Shown in pieces: positions 11,079 to 22,701 of a stretch of 64,000 nt of DNA. The notes below the pieces were generated by a model. It was not told the DNA's origin. It searched no databases and saw only the letters and a list, made by a program, of their open reading frames with translations. Each line of letters begins with the position of its first letter. Position 1 is the stretch's first letter. Both the position numbers and the translations under genes were made by a program. The DNA is from Gigaspora rosea (lineage: Eukaryota > Glomeromycota > Glomeromycetes > Diversisporales > Gigasporaceae): contig QKWP01001134.1 in assembly GCA_003550325.1 (NCBI GenBank), positions 81,639 to 145,638 of the forward strand. Direction: 5' to 3'.

Positions 11079-12704
11079 TTACTATCGAAATATTTGTAAA
11101 TTTATTAACTTAGATATTGTTGAAAATATAGATAGGTACTTTGATAGAATAGATAAAGGTGGCATCGCTGAAAAGGCTTTTCTGGATACTTCTATTCCCA
11201 TGTATCACCTTTTTTTTTTAAAAACAAAAAAATTGTTACAAATAAAGTTAAGCTTGTTCTTTGTAAGATTATACCTATTGGTCAGGCGCAATGTCAGAAA
11301 ATTTTCTGGTTAATGATTTAATTAATTGATCTGCAAGTTGCAACACATATTTAAGACAGCTTTCGTTTCTAAGCTAACACTTGTATATTGCAGTTATTAT
11401 AAAAAAATTTTATTACTTCATATTTTTATTTTTTTCCTCTTACGTTAAAAACCTTTTAAGTATCTTGTTTTGAAAATGGTGTCTTAAGACTTTTGACGAA
11501 ATTAAGTTCGAAATTTGATTGGCTGGCATCACGTTATTATTGCGTAAATTCAATGCTAAGATTACAGAGACATCTGTATCATCTGAAAATTTTGAATTTG
11601 TATTTTTGCTTGTCTTCTGGATACAATTGGTATTACTCTTTGCCAATGCTTAAGAATAATATTTGAATCAGACTGGATAACATTTTTCACTATTATAATT
11701 ATCCATACTTCTTTATTAGCCCGGTTATAAGAAATAGATTTATTGGTTGAAGAAACTGAATATCCATCAAATAAAATTCAGCTTCGGTATATCAGACCGG
11801 ATTATTCCAATATAAGAAACATGTGGGCAATGTTTTTCGATTATATTACGAAATTTAATAAAAAAAATTAGAACTCAGAATTTTGTTATACTACAAATAT
11901 ATTGCGTATTATATATGTCATTAATTATATTAATTCATATAAAAGGCAAAAAAACAACTTACAAATGTTTGATTTTATTAAACAAACCTTTGTTATTTTT
12001 TTCATTGTTATGGAATGATACAATTTTGTAGTTCGTAAATCTTTGAAAGAATATTACAGTAGAAACATTTATTCGTTAATGGAAAAATAAACGTTTCTTT
12101 AATGGATTGAAATAAATATAATTAATATTTAGCTGCACTTAAAAATCCAAGCGAATCACATAACCAAATATTAAATATTGGATAACTCATAATTATAGAT
12201 TTAAATAGAGACCCTGGATCTTAGCATAAACCAATCTCAGCATAAGCTTTCGCATTTATTATCAAAAATCTGAAGATATTGCAATTATAAAAAAATATTT
12301 AAACATAAACTGAGTAATTGTTCGTGATATTCCTTATAAGTAGAAGTATCTAAACAATGCATCAGTCATCATAATCAGTGTTATAAATTCTAAAAATTTT
12401 TATTGGCACAAACGCAAAAAAAGCATGCACGAAAAAAAAAATTATATGCGCGTTATTGGCCGGAGCGTAGCGATGGTCAATTAGTGTCTATGCAAAGTGA
12501 TACAAAAATTACTTTCCTGATGTGCTTCAATTGTAAAAATCTTGACAAATTTTACTTTTTTGATATACTTGCATATATATGATGTAAATCTTATCAGAAA
12601 TGGTATTTGGAAATTTTTTGTCTGTCCGCACGCGTGTCTATATTTGTGCTTTAATGTTACCAACATATGCATATTAACGCGTTTGTGTAATATGATGAAC
12701 ATAT
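11079..12704. other. AT-rich intergenic region downstream of the dioxygenase gene
   Basis: AAATAAAG at about 11239-11246 could be a polyadenylation signal for the gene upstream. No convincing gene follows. An imperfect hairpin, TTGGCC...GCGTAGCG...GGTCAA, lies at 12456-12480. The segment is the pre-insertion target of the LINE. Confidence 0.5.
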
Positions 12705-12728
12705 AATGCTATGCATTAGCCTAGTATA
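12705..12728. repeat. LINE target-site duplication, left copy
   Basis: Pairs with 18105-18128; 23 of 24 bases agree, suggesting a fairly young insertion. Confidence 0.9.
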
Positions 12729-13125
12729 AATACTATAGTATTTAAATTTTTTTTTTAATATAAACCCCTACTATGGGGACGCCGGATGGCGTACTTTATG
12801 ATATTACATATTATATATTATTTATCTACTACTTATTAAAGTTGTGTATACCACCCTCTGTTCTCTTATACATATTACAATGCTTTAATATTTTGAACTC
12901 CTTCTCAATTCTATTCCTAACGATTATGGGAATCGCAGGCTCTGGTATTAGTTTTCCGCCCCATCTAGCCTGGGTATAACAAAACCAAATCTTGTATAAC
13001 GCGTTAACATGTGACCATCTCGCTATTTCCTTCTTACTCGCGTCTCTAACGTTTGATGCCGTGATGGTTTCCTCGTAGGTTCTCGGAGGGGTCTCCTTTG
13101 GGCTTATGTATGAGTATACCGTTTT

Positions 13126-16100
13126 CTATATGATTTTACTATTTTTGCAATTTACACCAAAATGTTCATTGGTTTGGATTTCTTTAGAGCACATCGGACA
13201 GGTACCATCATAATTTGGTATTATATATTTTAGCCTGTATCCTAGTAGCAACGATTTATGGTAATACTGCCAAAAAATATCTTCCGCTTGTTGTTAACCC
13301 ATTTTATCTTTAACCATCTCTATAAGTCACTATTTACCCCATTATTGTTTTCTTGCTTCTGTATAGCTGTCGACAAAGATTTATTCTTTAAAAAAGCAAC
13401 TCCCTTCTGCACTGTGTATTCGTTTCCCAGTACATTAGCAACTTTAAAGTCTTCTGGTTCACAGGGCCACATATCCACATCTTGATTTATGGAACCCCGA
13501 TTCTTTTCCACGCTATAATAAAAGGTTTCCAGTACTCTGGCCAAGCTCTGTTTTTTAACGGAACCTCATTTAGTGCCTTTATTGCCGTGATGTTCTTTTT
13601 GTTTTGTAGCTCCACCCTAATTAGCTCTCTTTCTGTCTTTGCCCAGCAGTTGTTACTTGTAAGTAATTTTATAAAAATAGTAATTAATCTCGCATCCACT
13701 AGGTCCTTTATTATCGGTGCATTTAGACCACCGTATTTATAATCTTGCTGTAGAATCGAGTATCTTGGGAGAATCTTACAGGAGTTTTTAATCCAGCCCC
13801 TTACAAGATTGTCGATTTCTGAAAGTTGTTTCCTACTCGCAGGTACAAGGTATGCAACATACCACATTTTTGATAAAACCAAAGTTTTAATTATTAAAAT
13901 TCTGCTCTTGATGGACAGGTTACGCTGCGATAGTTTTTCTAGCATAGCCTTAACTTTTAATATCATCTCCAGCCAAGTGTTTTTACTTATTCTCCCTTGC
14001 GAGTCCAACTTGTATCCTAGTGCTCTTACCGGTTCATTATCTGATAACATTTTGAATTTTTTTGCCTCAAGATGTTCTATATGTCGGGCATTATATGTTA
14101 ATGGCACTAACACTAATTTGGTTTTATTAATTTTAGCATTGGATGCCTCCTCATACTCTTGAATCAATTTGGTAACAACATCCCATTCTGCATATGTATT
14201 GTGAGGTCATCTGCGTAGGCTGTTAATTTAAACCTTTGTTGATTTGACTGCTGATTTAAATCTATTCCCCTTAAGTTTTTCTTGAGCGATCTAAGGAAAG
14301 GTTCGAAAGCTATTATATACAGAAGAGGTGAGAGTGGATCACCCTGCCTTACTCCACGACTTACTTTGAACAGTTCTGATATTACTCCCGAGTCTGCTAT
14401 AAATGCAGTTTGTTCTGAAAATAATGTACTAATTGTTTGTATAAATTTTGGATCGAACTTCATCTTTGTTAATACCTCTTGTAAATATATATGGTTAACA
14501 CGGTCAAAGGCTTTTTGTTGATCCAGAAAAACATCCAACCTTGCCGTGTTTGATCGCTTTGATTCCTCATAACAGACATAATGTCCATTACAGACTTCAA
14601 GATCAACCTCCCTCTAATAAAACCTTGCTGGTAAGTACCGATTATTTTCTGACAGATGTTGTTAAGACGGTTAGCTAGGATCTTCATAAATATTTTAACA
14701 TCGCAGTTCGTTAAAGAAAAGGCCTCCAGTTTCAAACATCTTCTAATTCTTCCGATTTTTTTGGGATCAATGTTATTACGTTTTTATACCACGAGCTGGG
14801 CATTTTACCTTTTTCAATTACATCATTAAAGATTTTTTCAAAAACTGAACTACTTTCTTCTATTAACTCTTTATAGAATTCATACGTGATACCGTCTGTC
14901 CCTAGGGCCTTGTTATTAGGAAGGCATCGTATTACTTCGATTATCTCTTCCTTTGTATTATATTTAATTAGATTTTGATTGTCCGATATTTCTACTTGTG
15001 GAAGACCTTCTGTTATTCTGTTCATGGCCTCTGCCTTAATTGGCTCTGATTGGTACATATAACTGTAATATTCTTTGATGTAATGCAGTACTTCGATTGA
15101 GCTTGACGTCCCTGCATTATTGGGAATTTTGATCTTGTCTATAGCTGCTGTGTTATGCCTACTCTTAAATCTGGAGTAGAAGTACTTTGTCGATCTCTCA
15201 CCTCGTTCGATCCACCTTGCGTTAGAACGCACCTGCCATTTATCAGCTAGATTCTGAAGTTCATTTTGAAGGCTTTTTTTTAGGTTTTCAATTACTATTT
15301 GTAGATCAGATAGGTTCTGGTCTCTAGCGATCTTCTTTTCTAGTATGTTAATTTTCTGCTCAACCTTTGAATATTACTTTCTGGAGCTTTAAGAGGCCCC
15401 CTAGCTCTAATTAATGATTGTATTTTACACTTGCAGTAATCCCAACTCTCCAGGTCTGTGACTGTTTGTATTTCCTCCACAATTTCTTTTCTTAATATCT
15501 CGTTTTCAAGGCACTTACTATTTACCTTCCAGTATGACGCTTGTAAGCTATTCTTACTAAAGTTCATTTCAGTTGATACCATGAAGTGGTCCGAGTTGCC
15601 AAACTTTGTAAGTGTTCTTTGACAGTACTGTGCATTTTGCTCGTCTACAAAAATGTAGTCAAGCCTTGTGGCCATATTATGTCCTCCTCTTGTCTTTTGG
15701 AAATATGTAAGAAATGGCATTTGAGAAGCTGCAACTACTGTGTCTACCATACCACTGGTAAGTTCTTTCAGTTTTTCTCTCGACGGATCGTTATGTGGTG
15801 GCACGTGACTTATCCTGTTTATGTTTGGATCTAGATTCACATTAAAATCTCCTGCTACTATATTAACCGCATTAGTGTTTCTTTGTATTGACCAGGTCCC
15901 AAAAAATCGAATCCTTTCGTCTAGTGCCGGAGGGGCATATACATTAATGACCCGAAATAATCACTTTCTATAATAGAATTCTGTACAAAAAACCCTTTCC
16001 TAATGAGATTCTTCAATATTTTCAAATTTAATATCTCTATTTCCAGCCAAAATGGCTACTTTCGATGTCCATATAGATTCGTATCCCCACTGTTGTTTCA

Positions 16101-16260
16101 AAAAATTTCTTGTATTATTATTAGTTAAATTTGTTTCCTGTATCATAATTAGTTCTATCTTATATGTTTTAATTAAAGTAATTGTCTGTTGACGCTTGTA
16201 TCTATCATTAAGGCCCTTTACATTAAGTGTTGCAATTCTGAAAGTGTTATACTTACTCAT
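13126..16260 (-). pseudogene. LINE ORF2: APE endonuclease plus reverse transcriptase, frame-interrupted
   Basis: The start at 16260 gives FRIATLNVKGLNDRYKRQQ followed by MIQETNL, the first motifs of the exonuclease-endonuclease-phosphatase fold. VINVYAPP and AGDFNVNLDP follow further on. The reverse transcriptase has DQQKAFDRVNH, RGVRQGDPLSPLLY and the catalytic AYADD (at about 14205-14217), then SNAKINKTK. Near 13150-13215 a C-x2-C...H...C motif (TCPMCSKE...EHFGVNC) forms the C-terminal zinc-binding region; the stop is at 13126-13128. The protein nicks target DNA and copies the element RNA. The frame is broken around 15960, 15365, 14728, 14535 and 14200. In all of these the second frame is reached by adding one base to an A/T run, so these may be consensus errors. 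One more break near 16005 does not fit that rule. Confidence 0.85.
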
Positions 16261-16309
16261 ATTATTGTATATATTTGATTATTTGTACCTTCAGATCTGC
16301 GTCTATTTA

Positions 16310-17880
16310 TACTTATTTATTACAACCATCCCTAGATGGTCTATTATTTACATACGGTCTAGATTTACTATCATTTGAATGTATGTTTTTCTTTGTTCTA
16401 AGTTTTTTATGCTTGACTGTTGTAAAGCCATCATCTTCTTGTACCTCAACATTACTCTCCTGTAGTTGTGTCTGCACAGATTCATGAGCCAAGTTCAAAG
16501 GGTTCGTACCTGTGTCCTCAGTACTTATCTGTGCCTGTTGATTTGTTTCCTTTAAATCCACTTGTTCAACCGGCATGTCTTGATGTATGCCCGTATTTGC
16601 TTCAACTTGCTGCAACATATTATCTTGTATTTCCTGTTGGTTTTCCTTATTTCTGTCTTATTCTAGCATAGTTTCAAGAGATTCACCTTCTTGTGACAGC
16701 ATTTCTATATCATCACTGACCAAAGTATCTTGCACCAGGCCGTCCAATTTCTTGCTGCCTTCATTATTCTGTTTCTTATCAGTGTTGTTTCCATTTCGGT
16801 TAGTTTCATCTAAATTTTCTCGCTTATGCCTTTTGTTTTCCTTATATTCCTTGTACTGCTTTCTAAGCTCTATTGCTTCTTTATATTGTGGACAATCCCT
16901 TTTCAAGTGCCCTGCTTGATCACAATAGAAACATAATTTAGGAGCCGCTCTCCATTCTGTCATAACTTTTTGGCCCTATACGCTTGTATGCCTTGGGATT
17001 TTTTGTTCTAACTCCGGATCTTCTGTTGTTTCGTATAAAATTATCCATTGATCCGTGCAAACTGGAGTATCTTTATACACTAACGGTTTGATTGACATAA
17101 TGCGTCCAAAGTCTCCGAAAGCTTCCTTTAACTTGTTGGATATAAAGTCTTTATCCCCTGAACGTTTCTCACCTTTATTGCTAAATGCGTCCTCCTCAAA
17201 TTTGTAGGTATATAACCTAATAACGATCTTCTAAAAAGCGAAATACCTTCCTTTGCATAATGTTGCTGTTTATTTTCACTGCTAAATACCAGTTCTAAAT
17301 GTGTTCTTTTACCTCTAGTATAATTAGGTTTTGCTCCAACTAAATCATTGCCGATTTTGCTATATAGAGTAGAGNNNNNNNNNNNNNNNNNNNNNNNNNN
17401 NNNNNNNNNNNNNNNNNNNNNNNNNNNNNNNNNNNNNNNNNNNNNNNNNNNNNNNNNNNNNNNNNNNNNNNNNNNNNNNNNNNNNNNNNNNNNNNNNNNN
17501 NNNNNNNNNNNNNNNNNNNNNNNNNNNNNNNNNNNNNNNNNNNNNNNNNNNNNNNNNNNNNNNNNNNNNNNNNNNNNNNNNNNNNNNNNNNNNNNNNNNN
17601 NNNNNNNNNNNNNNNNNNNNNNNNNNNNNNNNNNNNNNNNNNNNNNNNNNNNNNNNNNNNNNNNNNNGTTTGGACTTCCATCCATCTGAGGAGAGGTAAT
17701 ACTAGGTTCACCATTCATCTCGTTCCTTGATGGAGAGTTCTCCTTGTTCTCTTCTCCTGTGTTGACGTCTGTCTTATCTGACATTCGTGCTGTTGTTGAA
17801 TATTTATTTAAATTTTGATTTGTATTGTTCGTATCCATCTTTAGCTTCTTAAACGTTCTTGGTCCGTACGGTCTTTCCAA
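16310..17880 (-). pseudogene. LINE ORF1: nucleic-acid-binding protein with CCHC zinc knuckle, gap and frameshifts
   Basis: Translation starts at 17880 (MERPYGPRTFKKLKMD) with an N/S/T-rich region. After the gap there is a conserved stretch ending YIPTNLRRTHLAIKVRNVQG (to about 17140), and then, in other frames, the zinc knuckle LCFYCDQAGHLKRDCPQY (C-x2-C-x4-H-x4-C, about 16880-16935). A K/E-rich segment and a Q-rich tail end at about 16313. This is the RNA-binding chaperone-like protein expected 5' of ORF2. The part at 17375-17667 is unknown (N). Confidence 0.7.
17375..17667. other. Assembly gap of 293 Ns
   Basis: A run of N inside LINE ORF1. Gap size may be estimated rather than measured; reading frames spanning it are unreliable. 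Confidence 0.99.
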
Positions 17881-18104
17881 ACTCTCTAAACCGCGGACCT
17901 CTGCTTCTTTCTTTGACCCTATGCACTTCCTTTTCCTAATTTTTAGGGCAAAAGCCCCTACGGTTTTGTTTGTGTTCAGAAACTTTATTTCTTGCAGTGT
18001 TTTTGTATTTGCGTTAATTACCCGGCTGCCGGAAGCAGATCAAGTTTTTTTTATCGCCTGAGATTTTAGTATTTAAAATTTAAATATTTTGGCTCCGGCC
18101 CTAC

Positions 18105-18128
18105 AATGCTACGCATTAGCCTAGTATA
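18105..18128. repeat. LINE target-site duplication, right copy
   Basis: Pairs with 12705-12728. It lies only about 45 bases left of the LTR retrotransposon beginning at 18175, so the two elements were inserted side by side. Confidence 0.9.
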
Positions 18129-18174
18129 TACGGAGAGCCCCGATATATGCGCCAATTTAAATCTCGTAATAAGC

Positions 18175-18623
18175 TGTTACGATCGGTTGGGAGAGCTTGA
18201 TGAAATTGTGCCGGTTTAGTTTGATCGTGAACAAAAGTAAGTGTTTTAAAACAATAAACTAACAAACATAGTTTCGGATTATAAGGTTTATCTTTATTAA
18301 AATAAATCAATACATCGGAATATCACAATAATAAAAAACTATATACAATCGTTAACTACCCTCTTTTCCTCCTAGGCAAAAACTAAACCCTTATATATAT
18401 TTGAATTCATAGGAAGCTTTAATCAGTCGTTTGGGGATCCAATCAGTCGACTGTGGATCAAATCAGTCGATTGGGGATTCAATCAGTCGTTTGTGGATCA
18501 AATCAGTTGATTGGGGATTCAATCAACCAACCGTGCCACAATATCCGTTTTCCCAGACCAGATATATAAAAATAATATAATACTAACTTAAAGAAGAAAA
18601 TAAAAATAAATTTGCGCATAACA
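18175..18623 (-). repeat. 3' LTR of copy A
   Basis: 449 bp, TG...CA ends. It contains five copies of a 20-22 bp unit with AATCAGTCG followed by TGGGGAT or TGTGGAT (about 18420-18525), and TATATAAAAATAATAT near 18560. Confidence 0.9.
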
Positions 18624-18640
18624 TCATCCCTTCCTTGAAA
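18624..18640 (-). promoter_or_regulatory. Polypurine tract next to the 3' LTR
   Basis: Read on minus, AAGGAAGGGATGA runs directly into the LTR start TGTTATGCGC, as expected for the plus-strand primer of reverse transcription. Confidence 0.65.
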
Positions 18641-18709
18641 AGATGAGCACCGTCGAATCGTTCTCCCTCTTTTATCGTACATACGCATATAGTCGGAGGT
18701 AAGGCCTGA

Positions 18710-21271
18710 TTAATCCACGTGATTTCTTTGGGGTAAGTACGAAAGAACACGAGATATCTTTGAGTTTTTTTTTTTTTTTTTCGGGTTATATGATATCCTT
18801 ATGTTCATCCATTTTCCGCGATCTCCTAAATTATCTTTCTTAAGCAGACATTTTACCAGATCACCAATTCCATCCTTATCAGCTCCTCGCAAAAGGTCGT
18901 TCATCATGTGTAATTTCATCATCGTAAGGAATATCCACAATTCGACTTTAACCTTTCGATTATACATTAGCATTCCTTTACCTTAAAGTTCTCCGCTTTA
19001 TTGTTGCTGAACGATGGGCTGCTACCATTATCCTTACATTTCTTCATTCTTATACTATCGCCAACTTCACCTGCATGTTTCCTTAAGCTTGGTGGATCCT
19101 TGATTAGTGCAACCTTATCCATCCAGGCACCGCACATTTCTTGTAGATAAATATTGCTCAGACCACGTTCCTTATTAATCTTCGCATTGTTATTTAATGC
19201 ATTACACGAAGACATTTTAATTTTTTGATTCTCACATTTGGTTTCATTGTTCTGAGTCTTAAATAATCTGACCTTCTTTTTCCACGCCACACACACGGCT
19301 TCGAGAGACTCATAACATCGGGTTAATTTTCTATCTTCAGCAGATTTCTGGTGATAATCGAGTGCCTTTTGTATATCTATTTTTACTCCAACTCCATTCT
19401 TTTTAACACTTCTTTTACTTCCATAATGATATCCAAATTTATATCTATTTTTACTCCAACTCCATTCTTTTTAACACTTCTTTTACTTCTATAATGATAT
19501 CCAAATTTATACATTGTATTAACATATTCCTTCTTTTCGTGGAGCAAAACCGCCTTGTTTTCATCTTTGATCATATCGGTACCATTACGATCACAACACC
19601 CAGGATCCCACGTTGCGTTAGGATAACCCATCCCTACAGGCTTTTGATAATTTGTGAATGCCTTAGGCTCATACTTTACTACTCCGATTCTATTTTGGTA
19701 AAAATAACCAAGGTAATGTATTCCGTTAGCATAGCCCATTTCTGCTGACTCTCGAATGTCTGACATTCACCCTTTTTATCCGATGCTCCAGAGGGATAAA
19801 ATATCATAATTTTGTTATCGTCATTAATATGTCTTTCGGTGGTCCAATTATTAGTGATCCTTGGTTCCCTTACTTCGGCACCTCCTTCATCTTCGATTTT
19901 ATCAGGATAATTCATGTCTTTGAATCTTCGAGACTCCACCCTTCGACATTCACCTTTTCTACTTTTCATTCCGTTTTGACACCAATGGCCGACATCACGT
20001 GCTTCGTCATCATGATCTTTCTTCTCAGATTTTTGATAGCCGGTGAAAGACTTTGGTACATTCTTTTCAATATCGATTTTATTTTGCAGGCAGCAGAAAA
20101 TGTCAGGCGAAGTAAGTATCAATCCTTGATAATATTTAGCTGCTTTACGTTCTTTCTTTTCAATCATAACTTTATTTTGATAGCCACATTCAAGGTTAAA
20201 TAAATTTCGGATATCATTTAACGGATCTTCCGGGTCACCCGTTATCACACAACCATCGAGCGTATCCTTTTTATTTTCTTTTTTCTGATCACTACCATCG
20301 TTTCGACCGCCATTTATCTTTTCTCTTGGAGCTTTTTGTTCACCGTTTTTAGGTTTCCCTTCTTCTTGCCTTTCATTTTCTAGACCCACATTTGGCAAAG
20401 AGTTAATGGGCTTTGTTTTTTCTTTCTTTTCGCCTTTATCCGTGTTCACGTGACCATACGTTCCGTTTCGAGGAGTAATAATCGATTTGGTCCTATCCAA
20501 GAGGCGATCCATTTTTTCCTGGTGATCCACCGAATTACATTCCATGGGTGGCGTTTGGCACGTTACTTGAGGCGTCGATGGAGGTATTACTTGGGGCAAC
20601 TGTGGAGAGACAACCACTGCATTCGATACATTGTTATAAACTGCAGCAGGACCGTACACAGCCAAGTTGCGTGCAATCATTATTTCACACGCTTGGGCTA
20701 ATTCTAATGCCTCTTCAAATGTGCCAGGCATAAATGTTCTTACTGCCAATGATAAGTCTGGGCGAAGCCCTTGAGTAAACATCACCATTTTTGTATTCTC
20801 GGAGTACTGGTTCCCAACCCGTTTTAGACGGTGAAAAAGCACCAACATATTTAAGGCGTATTGTTCCGCAGTTTCTTCAGGGCCTTGACGACAATTTAAC
20901 AACTCCAAAGTCCAACGGTTTATCAATGCCGGGATACAAAATTCCAACAGAAACAGATGTATGAAGCTTTGGTCTTGCGAGTCATTATTGTCCCAATAAT
21001 GAATTTCTTTCTTTCGTTCTTCCCACCACAGCGCAGCCAAACCAGACAAATGCGCACCTGCTACTGCCAACCTTCTTGTACCCAGGATATTGTTTGCTTC
21101 AAATGCCCGATTAATTAAATCCAACCATTCTATTGGGTCTTGGTTACCTGCGAAAATCGGGATTTTCACCAAATCTATTTCTATTTGAGGGTTCTGGGGA
21201 TGCATCAAAACGTTTACCACGGCTTGGAAAAGTTGAATAAAGTGTTCATTATTGCTCTTCGAATTCAGCAT
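18710..21271 (-). CDS. Retrotransposon Gag fused to degenerate Sel1-like repeats
   Basis: The start at 21271 (MLNSKSNNEHFIQLFQAVVN) opens a 530-codon frame to 19679. Residues about 40-210 match the Ty3/gypsy-type retrotransposon gag fold: PIFAGNQDPIEWLDLINRAF, LAALWWEERK, and RQGPEETAEQYALNMLVLFH. After a K/E/P-rich linker (about 290-350) come units with the Sel1 pattern, e.g. YQNKVMIEKKERKAAKYYQ. In a shifted frame (from 19766) follow MGYANGIHYLGYFYQNRIGV and two further units; downstream frames (19296-18710) are K/N-rich and conserved in copy B. No zinc knuckle, protease or polymerase was seen. The frame shifts at about 19757 (fits one missing A) and at a 68-bp tandem duplication. Sel1 repeats normally mediate protein-protein contacts. 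The Gag assignment is firm; the Sel1 part is a pattern match to degenerate units. Confidence 0.75.
19373..19508. repeat. 68-bp tandem duplication inside the Sel1-like coding part
   Basis: Copies at 19373-19440 and 19441-19508 differ by about one base. The length is not a multiple of three, so the duplication itself shifts the reading frame of the Gag-Sel1 gene. Confidence 0.85.
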
Positions 21272-21323
21272 ATTTAACTAGTTATTAATTTTATAATAAG
21301 AAGTGTGGGTTTAAAATGATCAA

Positions 21324-21341
21324 TCCACACAATCGGCACCA
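21324..21341 (-). promoter_or_regulatory. Primer-binding site of copy A
   Basis: Two bases inside the 5' LTR the minus strand reads TGGTGCCGATTGTGTGGA, complementary to a tRNA 3' end ...CGGCACCA. This fixes the retroelement orientation as minus. The tRNA identity was not determined. Confidence 0.75.
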
Positions 21342-21343
21342 AA

Positions 21344-22697
21344 TGTTACGATCGGTTGGGAGAGCTTGATGAAATTGTGCCGGTGTTACACTATTAAACT
21401 TTCTGCGCACAAAATCTTTCTTTTGATAATCACCCCTGCTTTTTCATCCCTGTACGATCACGATCCGATCAACTTAAATTGCCCACGATTATGATCGATT
21501 ATCCCTTCCTTAAATATAATACCTATACCCACCCTACGTTATTACCATATATATCTTTTCTTATTACTATCTATAGATATCCCGATTGCCATATATGTCC
21601 TCCTATAGATATGTATAATTACCAAACCCGATATCCATACTAAATTACCTGCGACGCGTGAAATTAAATTAGATTCATGCTTAAACGATACTAAGCGCGT
21701 GAAGCCTTTAAATATTATCGCAAATCTGCTAGCCCAATGAAGAATTAGAAAGGCAGATTCTTAAATTAATGCTTCGGGTTTGAGTCTTGAATTAGGTATA
21801 GACGCGAGGGGAAGATTCAATTGGTGTTGAATAAAATTTGTATTAGTAATGACGGAAGGACAATGACCCGGGGGGAATTGAGTTCGCTAACATGTATAAA
21901 AGACCAATGTATTCGCCCTTCTTGTATCTTTAGGTTTATCTGAGTGAATTCCTCCTTTATAATAAAGTCTTCTGAGTGATTTCTTTTTATATCGTATCTG
22001 CTGATTTGATTTATTTATTTCTATATATCGTATCTGCTGAATATTATATTATTTATATCTGCTGAATGTCACATATTAGTTTAAGATTATTTATTTGATT
22101 ATTAATTATTGAGATACATTTATTTATTATTTGATTACATATTTGTTATTACATATTTTCCCTTTTTATTATTATAAACCCACCCTATCCGATATCCATC
22201 TCAGCCCATCCGAATTATCCAATCCTCGTTTACTATCCCGATAGCTCTACCGGCGGGTCTGATATCTCCCAACCGGATAGTAACACCGGTTTAGTTTGAT
22301 CGTGAACAAAAGTAAGTGTTTTAAAACAATAAACTAACAAACATAGTTTCGGATTATAAGGTTTATCTTTATTAAAATAAATCAATACATCGGAATATCA
22401 CAATAATAAAAAACTATATACAATCGTTAACTACCCTCTTTTCCTCCTAGGCAAAAACTAAACCCTTATATATATTTGAATTCATAGGAAGCTTTAATCA
22501 GTCGTTTGGGAATCCAATCAGTCGACTGTGGATCAAATCAGTCGATTGGGGATTCAATCAGTCGTTTGTGGATCAAATCAGTCGATTGGGGATTCAATCA
22601 ACCAACCGTGCCACAATACCCGTTTCCCAGACCAGATATATAAAAATAATATAATACTAACTTAAAGAAGAAAATAAAAATAAATTTGCGCATAACA
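21344..22697 (-). repeat. 5' LTR of copy A, split by a solo LTR
   Basis: LTR sequence occupies 21344-21383 and 22286-22697; joined, it matches the LTR at 18175-18623. The break is at the 4-bp duplication CCGG. Confidence 0.9.
21384..22285 (+). mobile_element. Solo LTR of a second retrotransposon family (902 bp)
   Basis: The ends are TGTTAC and GTAACA, flanked by CCGG (21380-21383 and 22286-22289). Inside are a TATA box ATGTATAAAAG (about 21892) and, 60 bases on, TATAATAAAGTC as a likely polyadenylation signal, in plus orientation. It inserted after copy A was in place, then lost its interior by LTR-LTR recombination (inference). Confidence 0.8.
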
Positions 22698-22701
22698 AAG
22701 C

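Larger units (their letters stand above)
12729..18104 (-). mobile_element. Full-length LINE (non-LTR retrotransposon), about 5.4 kb
   Basis: The element lies between two 24-bp direct repeats (12705-12728 and 18105-18128, one mismatch; shared GCATTAGCCTAGTATA), a typical LINE target duplication. On the minus strand it has ORF1 with a zinc knuckle, ORF2 with endonuclease and reverse transcriptase, a C-terminal cysteine motif, and a 3' end with an A-run (AAAAAAAAAA at about 12749-12758 read on minus). It belongs to the L1-like group by domain order. Only ORF1 is interrupted by Ns. Confidence 0.92.
18175..22697 (-). mobile_element. LTR retrotransposon copy A (Gag-Sel1, no pol), with nested solo LTR
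   Basis: LTRs at 18175-18623 and 21344-22697 (the second split by a solo LTR) begin TGTTACGATCGG and end GCGCATAACA. The 4-bp duplication AAGC flanks the element (18171-18174, 22698-22701). On the minus strand a primer-binding site follows the 5' LTR and a purine tract precedes the 3' LTR. Apart from the insertion the LTRs are nearly identical, including a run of AATCAGTCG repeats, so transposition was recent. There is no protease, reverse transcriptase or integrase, so movement must rely on another element. Confidence 0.92.

Noticed and set aside
11440..11646. 68-codon minus-strand frame downstream of the dioxygenase gene
   Set aside because: No recognisable domain, no promoter context, and composition like the surrounding AT-rich DNA.
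13320..13544. Additional small genes on either strand of the 13-17 kb region
   Set aside because: They are shadows or shifted pieces of the LINE ORFs on the minus strand.
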